64,000 nt of DNA from Liolophura sinensis (Eukaryota > Mollusca > Polyplacophora > Chitonida > Chitonidae), in contig NC_088298.1 of NCBI RefSeq assembly GCF_032854445.1, forward strand, positions 11,707,504 through 11,771,503, in the 5' to 3' direction. Each line of letters opens with the position of its first letter. Within the stretch, counting starts at the first letter, position 1. Position numbers and translations under genes: made by a program. The notes under the pieces are model-generated. The model was not told the DNA's origin. It saw nothing but the letters and a program-made list of their open reading frames with translations, and did not search any database. Positions 1 to 11,572 of the stretch are shown here, one piece after another.

Positions 1-82
1 ATTCTTAACTTTAGTCTCATACCATTTACAGTATATTATTCTTGGTCCAAGTATGCTTTCTTTTAAAAATTTCATCTGCATT

Positions 83-233
83 GATTTATTTATTTATTGA
101 TTGGTGTTTTATGCCGTATGCAAGAATAATTCACTTATTCTTGTGGCGACCAACATTATGGTGGGAGCAAAGAGGGCAGAGTCTGGGGGAACCTGAGACC
201 ATTTGCAGGTTGCTGGCAGACCTTCCCATGACA
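83..233 (-). mobile_element. SINE copy, 5'-truncated (main family)
   Basis: Reading the minus strand, this ends in the ATCAATAAATAAATAAAT tail and carries the family core (GGTCTGCCAGCAACCTGCAAATGG, then CCACCATAATG). It has diverged by many substitutions. The tRNA-like head is missing, so it is a 5'-truncated copy. It has the same core as the better-preserved copies at 11185, 23731 and 51531. Confidence 0.75.
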
Positions 234-370
234 CAAATATAATGCCATGATGGTAATACATGTATTTCAGTTGTATATTAGCAAACTCGTGGCGACAAAT
301 TGAATGATATGAAGGCAGTCCTATTACCATTTTAACAGGTAAAATACAACAAAAACACAACCGCATGAAT

Positions 371-2638
371 GCAGTCTCATACTGAGGCTCAATCCTGACA
401 AACACATAGTATAAACCACCAGCAGGATCTCATATTGAAGCTCAATCCTGCCAAACACACATTATACACCACCAACAGGATCTCATATTGAAGCTCAATC
501 CTGCCAAACACATATTATAAACCACCAGCAGGATCTCATACTGAGGCTCAATCCTGCCAAACACATAGTATAAACCACCAGCAGGATCTCATAATGCGGC
601 TCAATCATGCCAAACACACATTATAAACCACCAGCAGGATCTCATATTGAAGCTCAATCCTGCCAAACACACATTATAAACCACCAGCAGGATCTCATAT
701 TGAAGCTCAATCCTGCCAAACACATATTATACACCACCAACAGGATCTCATATTGAAGCTCAATCCTGCCAAACACACATTATAAACCACCAGCAGGATC
801 TCATATTGAGGCTCAATCCTGCCAAACACACATTATAAACCACCAGCAGGATCTCATATTGAGGCTCAATCCCGCCAAACACACATTATAAACCACCAGC
901 AGGATCTCATATTGAGGCTCAATCCTGCCAAACACACATTATACACCACCAACAGGATCTCATACTGAGGCTCAATCCTGCCAAACACACATTATACACC
1001 ACCAACAGGATCTCATACTGAGGCTCAATCCTGCCAAACACATATTATAAATCACCAGCAGGATCTCATATTGAAGCTCAATCCTGCCAAACACATATTA
1101 TAAACCACCAGCAGGATCTCATATTGAGGCTCAATCCTGCCAAACACACATTATAAACCACCAACAGGATCTCATACTGAGGCTCAATCCTGCCAAACAC
1201 ACATTATAAACCACCAGCAGGATCTCATATTGAGGCTCAATCCTGCCAAACACACATTATAAACCACCAGCAGGATCTCATATTGAGGCTCAATCCCGCC
1301 AAACACACATTATAAACCACCAGCAGGATCTCATATTGAGGCTCAATCCTGCCAAACACACATTATACACCACCAACAGGATCTCATACTGAGGCTCAAT
1401 CCTGCCAAACACACATTATACACCACCAACAGGATCTCATACTGAGGCTCAATCCTGCCAAACACATATTATAAATCACCAGCAGGATCTCATATTGAAG
1501 CTCAATCCTGCCAAACACATATTATAAACCACCAGCAGGATCTCATATTGAGGCTCAATCCTGCCAAACACACATTATAAACCACCAGCAGGATCTCATA
1601 TTGAGGCTCAATCCTGCCAAACACATATTATAAACCACCAGCAGGATCTCATATTGAGGCTCAATCTTGCCAAACACACATTATAAACCACCAACAGGAT
1701 CTCATACTGAGGCTCAATCCTGCCAAACACACATTATACACCACCAACAGGATCTCATACTGAGGCTCAATCCTGCCAAACACATATTATAAACCACCAG
1801 CAGGATCTCATATTGAGACTCAATCTTGCCAAACACACATTATCAACCACCAACAGGATCTCATACTGAGGCTCAATCCTGCCAAACACACATTATAAAC
1901 CACCAACAGGATCTCATACTGAGGCTCAATCCTGCCAAACACACATTATACACCACCAGCAGGATCTCATACTGAGGCTCAATCCTGCCAAACACATATT
2001 ATAAACCACCAGCAGGATTTCATATTGAAGCTCAATCCTGCCAAACACATAGTATAAACCACAAGCAGGATCTCATACTGAGGCTCAATCCTGCCAAACA
2101 CATATTATAAACCACCAGCAGGATCTCATATTGAAGCTCAATCCTGCCAAACACATAGTATAAACCACAAGCAGGATCTCATACTGGGGCTCAATCCTGC
2201 CAAACACATATTATAAACCACCAGCAGGATTTCGTATTGTGGCTCAATCCTGCCAAACACATATTATAAACCACCAGCAGGATTTCGTATTGTGGCTCAA
2301 TCCTGCCAAACACATAGTATAAACCACAAGCAAGATCTCATACTGAGGCTCAATCCTGCCAAACACACATTATACACCACCAACAGGATCTCATACTGAG
2401 GCTCAATCCTGCCAAACACACATTATAAACCACCAGCAGGATTTCGTATTGTGGCTCAATCCTGCCAAACACATAGTATAAACCACCAGCAGGATCTCAT
2501 ACTGAGGCTCAATCCTGACAAACACATATTATAAACCACCAGCAGGATCTCATATTGAAGCTCAATCCTGCCAAACACATAGTATAAACCACCAGCAGGA
2601 TCTCATACTGGGGCTCAATCCTGCCAAACACATATTAT
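371..2638. repeat. 53-bp satellite array, about 43 copies
   Basis: A head-to-tail array of a 53-bp unit built around AGCAGGATCTCATATTGAGG, CTCAATCCTGCCAAACACA and an ATTATAAACCACC end. Each unit contains inverted arms GCAGGAT and ATCCTGC. Between them lies a second palindrome, ATTGAG-g-CTCAAT, in the less diverged units. Variant units are ordered: the CCCGCC variant at 871 recurs at 1295 and the AAATCACC variant at 1049 recurs at 1473. Both are 424 bp apart, which is eight units, so part of the array is a higher-order repeat. The unit length is not a multiple of three and no frame stays open. The array probably lies in a PRIM1 intron or downstream of that gene. Confidence 0.95.
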
Positions 2639-2829
2639 TAATTTTTCTCGTTAATCTAAGGGCAGAAATTTTAATAAAATCCTCATTGAGAACTTTAGTA
2701 AGAACTTGCATCAAAATCCCAACAAAAATGTTCAAGAAGAGTACCTTTTTTGAGAGTGCCACAAACTTTAAATGATGGCCTGTGGGCTAAAAAGAACAGA
2801 ATATGTACTCCTTTCTGGTATTACAATGG
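2639..2829. other. AT-rich spacer after the satellite
   Basis: AT-rich DNA between the satellite and the degenerate minisatellite. I see no gene, RNA or repeat in it. Confidence 0.5.
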
Positions 2830-3275
2830 GCATTTCTACCTGAACACATCCTATTACTACATAAAAACCTCCTATACCTACCTCAATACATCCTATTACT
2901 ACCTGAACACTTCCTATATCTACTTGAATACACTGCTTCCTCGAATTTATTCGGACAGATTTACCGCAAAATAGGAATTAATGCGATGTTGTGGTGTCCA
3001 CTATTTTAAAATTTTTTTTGTACCAGTATCAAACTGTTCACGGGAAAAGGGGCAAAATTGTTGTCACAAGTACGACTCTAGGCATCACTTTTGGCCAGAT
3101 TTCACTGTAAATTCATTGCACGATAAATAAAAACTGTACTGACAATTCCTATTTCTACCCGAATACTCACTATTTCTACTTGAATACCTGTACTTGCTAA
3201 TTCTACCTGAATACCTGTACTTCCTATTTCTACCTGAATACCTCTACTTACTATTTATCCTGAATACTTACTCAA
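2830..3275. repeat. Degenerate minisatellite, two blocks
   Basis: Two blocks (about 2836-2935 and 3150-3275) are made of variable copies of a unit of about 25-27 bp resembling CCTATTTCTACCTGAATAC. The blocks are separated by unrelated AT-rich sequence. The plus-strand frame here (repeated Tyr, Leu, Asn and Thr) is simply the translated repeat and not a gene. Confidence 0.75.
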
Positions 3276-3691
3276 CTGAGGGATGTATGAATTCTCCTAA
3301 GTTCACTTTCTTTGTCTGATTTTCACCTCCCTGTACATAGAAAATTTCGGAAATCCATCATAAATTTTGGGTTTATCTACTTCATCCAGTTTCAAGTATT
3401 TAAATATTTAAGCGAACATTCAGAATTAATCAGGAAAGGTACTGTGCAGCAGTTCACGAGATGACACTGACAACAGTACATGCAACAGGCCTATTAAATT
3501 CCTCAACCATTTCGCATATGAAAGAGCAAATTTCAGTGCAATTATGGCACTATATTGATTGGACTGATCGATTTCTGGGCTACACAAAAAAGTATGATTT
3601 TATCGGTCTACACAAACTCATGCCCTATGGTTAAATAAACACCTTGCAAACACGAAAAGGTTGAGGAAGAACAGCAGCCAAAAAAAAAAAA

Positions 3692-3975
3692 TTATTTATT
3701 TGATTACTGTTTACTGCCTGATTCAAGAATTTTTGTCTCATATGTATACATTGGTGTTCAGTTATATAGGCGGACAAAACGGGTGTACCCCGAGTGTATA
3801 AACCATCAACCTTTGGCAAGTTACAGACGAACTTTCCCACATGTGATGTACAAGTACAGAGATGCAGAGCACATTCATTGAAAACTAGTGGTCAAACAGG
3901 TAAGAAGTGTAGACTGCTTTTTGTCACCAAGGCCCCGTGTACAGCGACGGCTGGGTTTGAACTCACATGCACTTG
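3692..3975 (-). mobile_element. Old SINE-like element
   Basis: On the minus strand this has a tRNA-like internal promoter region (plus-strand GGGTTTGAACTCAC near 3954). A body with AACTTTCCCACATGTGATGTAC follows, and it ends in a TTATTTATTTGATT-type tail at the left. It resembles the main SINE family at its 3' end but differs in the body, so it is probably a related, older subfamily. Boundaries are approximate. Confidence 0.5.
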
Positions 3976-5404
3976 AATTTGGATCACTGATGTAAGCTTT
4001 CAAGAGTTTATGTTTTAGTTGCTCAAGCAATATAGACCATCATGAAATATTTGACTGTGTGCAGGGACATTTGACAGATGGAATATTTGTCGACTTGTAT
4101 CGCTCTACACAAGTGATCCAGGCTGTAGAATTCAAGACAGAAAGCTTTGCCACTGTAAGTTAGGAATTTATTTCTTTATCAGGGCTTCAAGCCTCTGGCT
4201 GGAAGCCCTATTGTTTTTTTTTTTAGGATTATTTTTATTATTCTACGCAACATTGTGTCACGTTTTAGCAAAAACTGTCGGGCAGAAATTCACGAAACTT
4301 CAGTATGTTGTAGGGGCGGACTTCAAGTAGTGCACCATAGCTGATTCTGTCACATGACTTGGTGGCCATGTTTCACTTTAATGAAAACTCTTTAATTTAA
4401 ATTTAAACTCCTCTTACACAAGTAAATGTATCTACATAAGACTGGTTCAGCTCTGATTCTCCATGACCTTCTCCAAAATTTGTTGGAATTCGATTTTTGA
4501 TTTTTATGCAAACTAGTCTTTGGCTATAAAAATAGCGTTAAACTATGTTTACTCCAATAACCGTTTTAAACAACTGCAGTTGGAAACAAAATGTGGGAAA
4601 TAGTGCAAATGATGCAGTTTTGAACGCTGATCCAAACTATGCAATGTTTGCAAAACCGGAAGTGATGATCCTAAAACCGGAAGGGATGAACCCAAAACCG
4701 AAAGTGATGACCCCAAAACTGGAAGTGGGTATTTCTCCTTAACCAATGAAGCTAGAGACTCAGCCTTAACAATAGTCCTAACAAGGCAAGGAGGCAAATT
4801 CTGCATAACCGGAAGTGACATCAGCACACAGTAGGGCATGCCAAAAATATTCACCATTTTTGCAAGTTTCAAAATTTAAAAACTTATGCAGCTAAAATGG
4901 CATGGTAAAAATTTGTGAAACTTTTGCAGGTAGGCCTGGGGATTGTATTTTGAGAGTAAAATTCTGCTTTTTCTCAGTCAGGTGACCTAGCTGCCATATT
5001 GAATGATAGATAAACTTTTGCAGAGTCATTTTCTTTAGAACCCCAAATCTGACTGAGTTGAAATTTAACATATGTAACAACCATTGCCTCTTGATTATTT
5101 CAACTGAAAAAGAATGCAAGTAACCGGAACGTAATGCGAAAACAAAATTCTGGTATATTAAATATGTTAACCAACATAGGTTGACGTCTTAATCACGAAT
5201 CTGGTCTTTTTTCCTGTCCTTTGATGCATACTTTTGTTGTAAATTGAGGTCAAAGTGAGAAAAAGCACAATCCTCACCCCTCTATTTGCAGGTCATTTGA
5301 CAGAAAACTGTTACAACTGTAAAAGCCTGAAGCCTGGAAATGCTGTTTACTACCAGCCTTAATTTTGTATTTCACGCCATGATCAAAAACTTTTCATTTA
5401 GATG
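3976..5404. other. Spacer, no gene recognised
   Basis: Mostly unique AT-rich DNA in the presumed fifth PRIM1 intron. It holds the short 21-bp repeat listed separately. I translated it with PRIM1 exon 6 in mind and did not find that exon. Confidence 0.4.
4654..4732. repeat. 21-bp tandem repeat, about 3.7 copies
   Basis: Units read AAAACCGGAAGTGATGATCCT with one to four changes per copy. The period is divisible by three, so both strands stay open through it and give low-complexity frames. I do not take these as genes. A further AACCGGAAGTGAC occurs alone near 4808. Confidence 0.8.
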
Positions 5405-5610
5405 ACAGCGGCCTCATTTATAGTGGGAATAAACCGGGTGGCCCATGTCCATCCGCAAATTGCTGACATGCCTCTCATATGTAAGATTGGAGAGGAAGCC
5501 AGCATGACCTGGACTTGAACTCAAAGGTATCATATTGGTGATGCGCTTGCCGTCTGTGCTGTGCTATGCTGTGCTAGAACGTTAAGGACTATGCCACTGT
5601 GGCCCCCCAC
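5405..5610 (-). mobile_element. Old, nearly full-length SINE
   Basis: Diverged minus-strand member of the main SINE family. It keeps the CCATCCGCAAATTGCTGACATGCC core, GAGAGGAAGCCAGCATGACCTGGACTTGAACTC (the box-B side) and the GGCCCCCC 5' end at the right. The TTTATT tail is mostly lost. Confidence 0.65.
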
Positions 5611-5947
5611 TTCCTCAGTCAGTAAAGAGATATCAATCTGCATGCATAGACCAGTTGTTCGGGCTATCTTATGCTCTTTTCTGCGGAGGGTTTCAGAGTA
5701 AACGAGCACTCAACATGTTATTACCACAGTGCTCCACTCTCTTCAAACATTACTGTATTATATATTTTCGCATATTCATGGAAATAGTCTTATCAACACA
5801 CGTATCATCTTTTTGGAAAGGCTTGATATTGAACAACTTTCTAGTGCTTCTGCACACTAAGATTTCCTGCATAGGTAAATACCACAAACACTACACAACC
5901 TTTCCTCTGAACAGGTATACACAGGCTGAAGTATCAAAGCACGTTAC

Positions 5948-6085
5948 CTTGACAACACTGAGGTATTCAGCTATGGCTGTGCGGGCATTCTGGGATAGCT
6001 TCCTGGCCGATTCGTCACAGACCCAACAATGGATACCTCGTCTCCCGGAGTATACCCCACAGCAGATGCTCATATCCAAAGTCCT
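5948..6085 (-). CDS. PRIM1: PRIM1 exon 5, with a +1 frameshift
   Basis: Acceptor TTGTTGTCAG, donor GTAACG. The entering frame reads [10 protein letters not shown]. After one surplus G the next frame reads [20 protein letters not shown] and on to EYLSVVK at the donor. Both halves are well conserved, so the insertion lies in the GGGG run at minus-strand 6058-6055. SGRRG..H binds the incoming nucleotide in the primase family. Confidence 0.92.
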
Positions 6086-9000
6086 CTGACAACAACAACA
6101 AGCACTGGTTACAGAGGGCAGTGCTCTACAGTTCTTTGTCAACAACACAAAAATATGTATTGTATTTGATCTAAATGCTTAGTCCATGACCACAGAGTTA
6201 CTCCCTTGGCTGATTCTGATGGTTCTACTGATGTCTGACACATATTTTGAGTGTTATTTGGATTGTACATGCAGAATGCTTTCATTCTGGAAAATTATAA
6301 GTAACGGAAAAATAAGGTAATGTTTCAAAGAGGCTAAGGTGGAGATTTTTTTGTCAGCATATCCATATTCCCTAATCTCATTAAGTTTTCTGTATTTACC
6401 AAGACTAGCTCAAATTATTATCTTTCAGTAAATGTCAATAGTAAATAATATAGTGTCTCAAAAAGATTCTGTAATTTCAAAAAAGATTCATGTGACTAAA
6501 ATCTTGTTACCAATGAGGAACATGTACATAGATGAGGCTGTTATTTTGTGACAGGTAAATTAAGTGCTATTCTAAAATAATCGGAAATTTGTGCTAAATG
6601 ATTTTATTCAAAAATCTCCTGTTGGGCTACAAAAACCCAACCAAACAAGTCAACTTAAAGATTTCACCCTTCATATTCTGCATCACAAGTCCAGCTCATC
6701 CTGGCTTCCTCTCCAGCCATATGTGGGAAGGTCTTCCAGCAACCTGCAGATGGTCATGGGTTTCCCCCGGGCTCTGCCCGGTTTCCTCCTACCATAATGC
6801 TGGCCGCCGTGGTATAAGTGAAATATTCCTGAACATGGCGTAAAACATCAATCAAATAATAAATGAATATTCTGCATTACTTTAAAGACACAAATACACC
6901 TTCTTTTCTGGAGAAATCAATTCCCCTCCGATATCACATGGAGAAACTTACCTCTTAATGCTCTGTCCACTATCTTCAGAGCAATCACCATGAGAGGCCA
7001 GCACTGAGGGCAAATGTCAGCTCCTCTGGTCAAAGAAATTTATTTACTTATTTATTTGATTGGTGTTTTAAGCCGTACTAAAGAATATTTCACTTATACG
7101 ACAGCAGCCAGCATTATTGTGGGAGGAAACCGGACAGTCCCTGGGGGAAACACAGCCATCCACAGGCTGCTGGCTGACCTTCCCACGTATGGCCGTAGAG
7201 CAAAGAAAAACACAGCAAACAGTGAAATCCCAGGCTTTCACAATGGAGTCCTTCTGAAGGACTCCGCACTTAAAAAAATCATCTGAACACAAAATTTATT
7301 CTTAGATATAGCAGCAAAGCTACCAAAGATCTCGCCCTGAGGTGACAGGAATACCAAACTTCATCTCAATACATGAAGTACTAAATCCTGATAGTTCATA
7401 ATTTATAATAATTGTTATTAAGACATGTATGCAAGCAGAGCAAGACTAGCATTTACTTTATTGGACGCTGGCACTTGGGCTACTTTTTTTAGGCAAGGTA
7501 AAAACAATTAATAAATGGCAATTTGTATTTGGAAATTATAATTTGATGGATTTGGGCTTTCAAAGTGACTAACTGTGAAAAAATCAACTTAATGATCTTT
7601 AAGTTGTTTACAAATGTTTAAACTTCAATTGGCCTGTTCAATCCATTTAAACTAAACCTAATGCGACACATTCTTTGACCCAGCCTGGGCTCATTAAAAA
7701 AAAACAATGAACGCCATATATCAGTATGCAGGGCTTCCTCTGGGTCAGTATTTTTCTAAGCCAGTCACTTCAACCACTAATCAGATTTTGTAGTAAACAC
7801 TATTTTTCTTTAGCCCATACTTCTTTAGCGGACATGACTCTTGTAGGTCTCCTTCTGTAATTTGTTTTTATCTGCCTTGGTGTAGCAGCTAGAATCAGTT
7901 TGGTCTCTTCCAGCTATATCTGGAGCTTATCAAACGTTATATTTAGAACAATTGCCCTCAAAATAATGGACCAGTGCTTGGCAGCATGTTTTTGTTTTTT
8001 GAAAAAAAAAAAAAATCAATCCTTTTTTCAACCTGTCTGTAGGCATCCTAGTAAAATGTAATTTCCTCTATCAGAAAAATTTGTTACGAAATTAATTTGT
8101 GAATTCAGTTTATTAAATGCAGTCTGGCAGGAGAAAACCAGACGGTGCTCACATTTATGTAATGGCACATATTCTGAAACATTCGGATCCCAAAAAAAAT
8201 AGTTTATGAAGTGGAAAAGATTAAATGCTTCATGGGAGGTAACTTCATTTACAGGTGTAACTCTACCTTGATTTATTTACCTTGATAATTTTTTTTTTTT
8301 TTTTTACAATTGGCTATGAAAGGCATCCCCAAAAAATGCCATGGTTCTTATTCGTTATTTAACAAAAATGATTTCAAGCGTTATTTAATGTAAGTCAGCT
8401 TGCAAAAATGCTGACCCCCTCTAGATTTCTGTCAAGTAATCGCCATACAACTGTGTTGTTGTTGTATCGCTGAGATGAGGCCGTTTGAAATGAAAGTAAG
8501 TCCATTATTTTCAAAAGAAAAATTGCGAAATCTGCTAAAACCCCCAGAAAACTTTCATGGAAGATTATGTATAACGTTTGTATTTTTTCTTAAGTAAATA
8601 AATTTGTCGCCAAAAACATTCGCATGTTTTCACATTTTATAGCCAATTCAAAAAATTGTTCTAAATTGGTGGCGAGTGCCAGCGGAAGCCCTGATTATGG
8701 GACCTGATTATGGGAGAATTATCAGCGAACTCCCGATATACAGACTCAGCAGTCAGCAGACAATATTTAAGTTCTGGACAAACTAAGATTTTCAATCAGT
8801 TTCCAGGAGCATTTGTCTTTTTTAAGGACTTTCAAGTACTTGAAAATGAAATTGTATTTTTTAAGAACTTTCAAGGAGTTTCAAGGACTGTGCGCACCCT
8901 GTATCAATAATTGTTCTCAATAATCCAATAAAGGGCTTCACAAAAACTGCTGGATTAAACTCTTAATAGTTCTCAATAATCCAATAAAGGGCTTCACAAA

Positions 9001-11522
9001 AACTGCTGGATTAAACTCTTAATAGTTCTCAATAATCCAATAAAGGGCTTCACAAAAACTGCTGGATTACACTCTTAATAGTTCTCATGCACTTGGAAGT
9101 AAAGCCTTTTTCCTTCTGGAAATAAAAAGAAGCACATAACATCTTGACGTGTGATAAAGAAGCTACCAATTTTTCAAGATTTATGTAAAATGGCCAGTCT
9201 ATCAAATGTATATCCTTGCAGCAAGCATTTTTGATAACGTGATTAAAGTGTAGAAACCAAACTTTTGCTCTTGTACGTTGTTATAATGATATAGGGAAGC
9301 ATTATTATTTAAGTCATGTAAGGGTACCATGACGGCAAACTGTTGTTCTTTGGGGGGAAAATCTCCAGCATGCAAATCTGTCATCATTTAACTGTTTAAA
9401 TGACGAAATGGCTTATTTAAGAGTTTAGAGCAAATCATGAATGACATACGAGCAGCAAAATCGGACTTCGTCATAGTCTGTCATGTCGATGTCGAAAACA
9501 AGTTCTTTTTCCTGAGCTTGAAATGCAGCCGCTTTGACTGTCTTGTGTTCCTTTGGCTGAAAAAAATACAGAAAAAATTATTACTAAAATTTACAAGCAA
9601 AAACCATTCCCTCGCATATCTACAGCAAATTCATTTGTTCTAACTTAGCAGACATGTAGATATAATCCGTGAGATGTTACAGACAGTATCAATTTGGTAC
9701 ACAAGAGAAAAGGATGCCTCAGTTTTAAGTATTTACTTGAATAATGTTTAATGTCATAATTCAGAATAGTGGATTTTTCAGAGAGAACTCTTTTGTGGTG
9801 AAAGGTAAAAAAAAAAATACCCTGCTGTATCATGTGAGTTGTGAAAAATGCTGGTCAACTTTTAGTGACATTATCTTACTGATTAGCTGACACACTGCGT
9901 TTGAGAGGCACAAATGACATCCTTTCTCTTCAACAACTTGTAATGATCACTAAGTTCACAAAAATCAATTTTCTCCATTGTTTGTTTACTCCCCCAAAAA
10001 AAACATATTGTGAAACTTTTTTTCAGACACTCATGTTATAGTACTATATTTAATTAAAAATAGTTACATATCGTTTCTGACAGGTCACCTGGCACAGTGA
10101 GCCTTTTTTTACCCTTTAACATAGTAATAAGAGTTGCAACTATGGCACTGTCAGGTTGTTGGGAATAATAGGTAACCATAGCAGAATAATCGTACTTCAC
10201 CCAGTGATGAGACACACACACATGGATAAAAAAGAGATAACTACATCACAACTCTGAGAATTTTGCCATTTTTAATACTTGAGTTTCAGTGTTTATTAAA
10301 TTTGTCCACGTCATATGGACACAGACCCCCATACAACTTCTGTTTTTTGGAAGGGACGAATGTAATTCGGTGTATTTTAGGGTGTACAGTCTTTTTTTGC
10401 TGCCAGACTGCTGTTTTTGGTGTACAGGTTCATGCTTGGTATCAAAATGATGGAAATTGTCTAAGCTTTAGGCAGGTATGGGTTTTTACTGATGAAAGTT
10501 TGAAATTCTGGGTGAGAGGACACAAGGAGATAGGTGGTGATGAGGCTGCGAGTGACGTCCCCTTGGCGTTCCTAGGCACCCCTCCCAGCTGCCGGCATAG
10601 AAAGATCCAGATTTTGACAGTCAACCTATGTCAAGATTTTCATGGCTTCTTTCTCACAGGCTGGGTCAGCTATGCACCAAAGCTTATTGGCCACGGAATG
10701 TTTGGGGATGAGCTACAGCACTAAATGTCACTTATGGAAAATTAATTGGGGTCTGTGGCCATAAAGGCTAAGTATCAGGCAGAAAACTTACAGACACTTA
10801 GCCAGGGGAGGTAACTTTCTGTGCCATTCCAGTTACCACACCTACCTTATGGGTGAAGACTGCGCCAATATCTATCTTGTATGGACATCTCTTCTGTACT
10901 TCTTTCTCCAGTTCTTGTTGATCAGAGAAGGACTGATAACGTATGTAAACGTCATCCTTCAATGTAAAGGAGAACTCTCGGTTTGTAAAGTAGTTCTTTT
11001 GAACTGTAAAGAAACAAAAAGCCGCACATCTTACAAATTAAAGCTATTACCCATTCTACCCCACTGTTTGTTGCAGGCCGTGTGCAAATATACATATTAA
11101 GTAGAGATGACCTTTTAAACAACATCAAGTATCTCATGTAACATATCAGTCCGTACATTTACCTGCCCGAGTAATATCATTTTAGGGCCTCCATGGTTCA
11201 GCTGGTTAGCGCAGTAGTGCAGCGTAATGACCCAGGAGTCTCGCACCAATACGGTCGCTGTGAGTTCAAGCCGAGCTCATGCTGGTTTCCTCTCCGGACA
11301 TACGTGGGAAGGTCTGTCAGCAACCTGCGGATGGTCGTGGGTTTCCCCCGGGCTCTGCCCGGTTTCCTTTCACCATAATGCTGGCCGCCGACATATAAGT
11401 GAAAATATTCTTAAGTATGGCGTAAAACACTAATCAAATAAATAAATAAATATCATTTTATGCTGTTTATGTCTACAAATAAAAGAATTTGAGTTTGTTT
11501 ACTTCGTGAGATTTGCTTCGTA

Positions 11523-11572
<50 letters not shown>

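Noticed and set aside
371-2638. Regular repeats resembling a CRISPR array
   Set aside because: The whole 53-bp unit repeats with no unique spacers, and the surrounding DNA is animal-type. It is a satellite.
4892-5119. 75-codon minus-strand frame, considered as PRIM1 exon 6
   Set aside because: It shows none of the expected helical KKKV..LS..HPF-type sequence and lacks a suitable acceptor.
11185-11260. tRNA gene at the head of the SINE (and of other full-length SINEs)
   Set aside because: Box A and box B-like motifs are present, but the sequence continues into the SINE body and does not fold into a full tRNA cloverleaf by eye.
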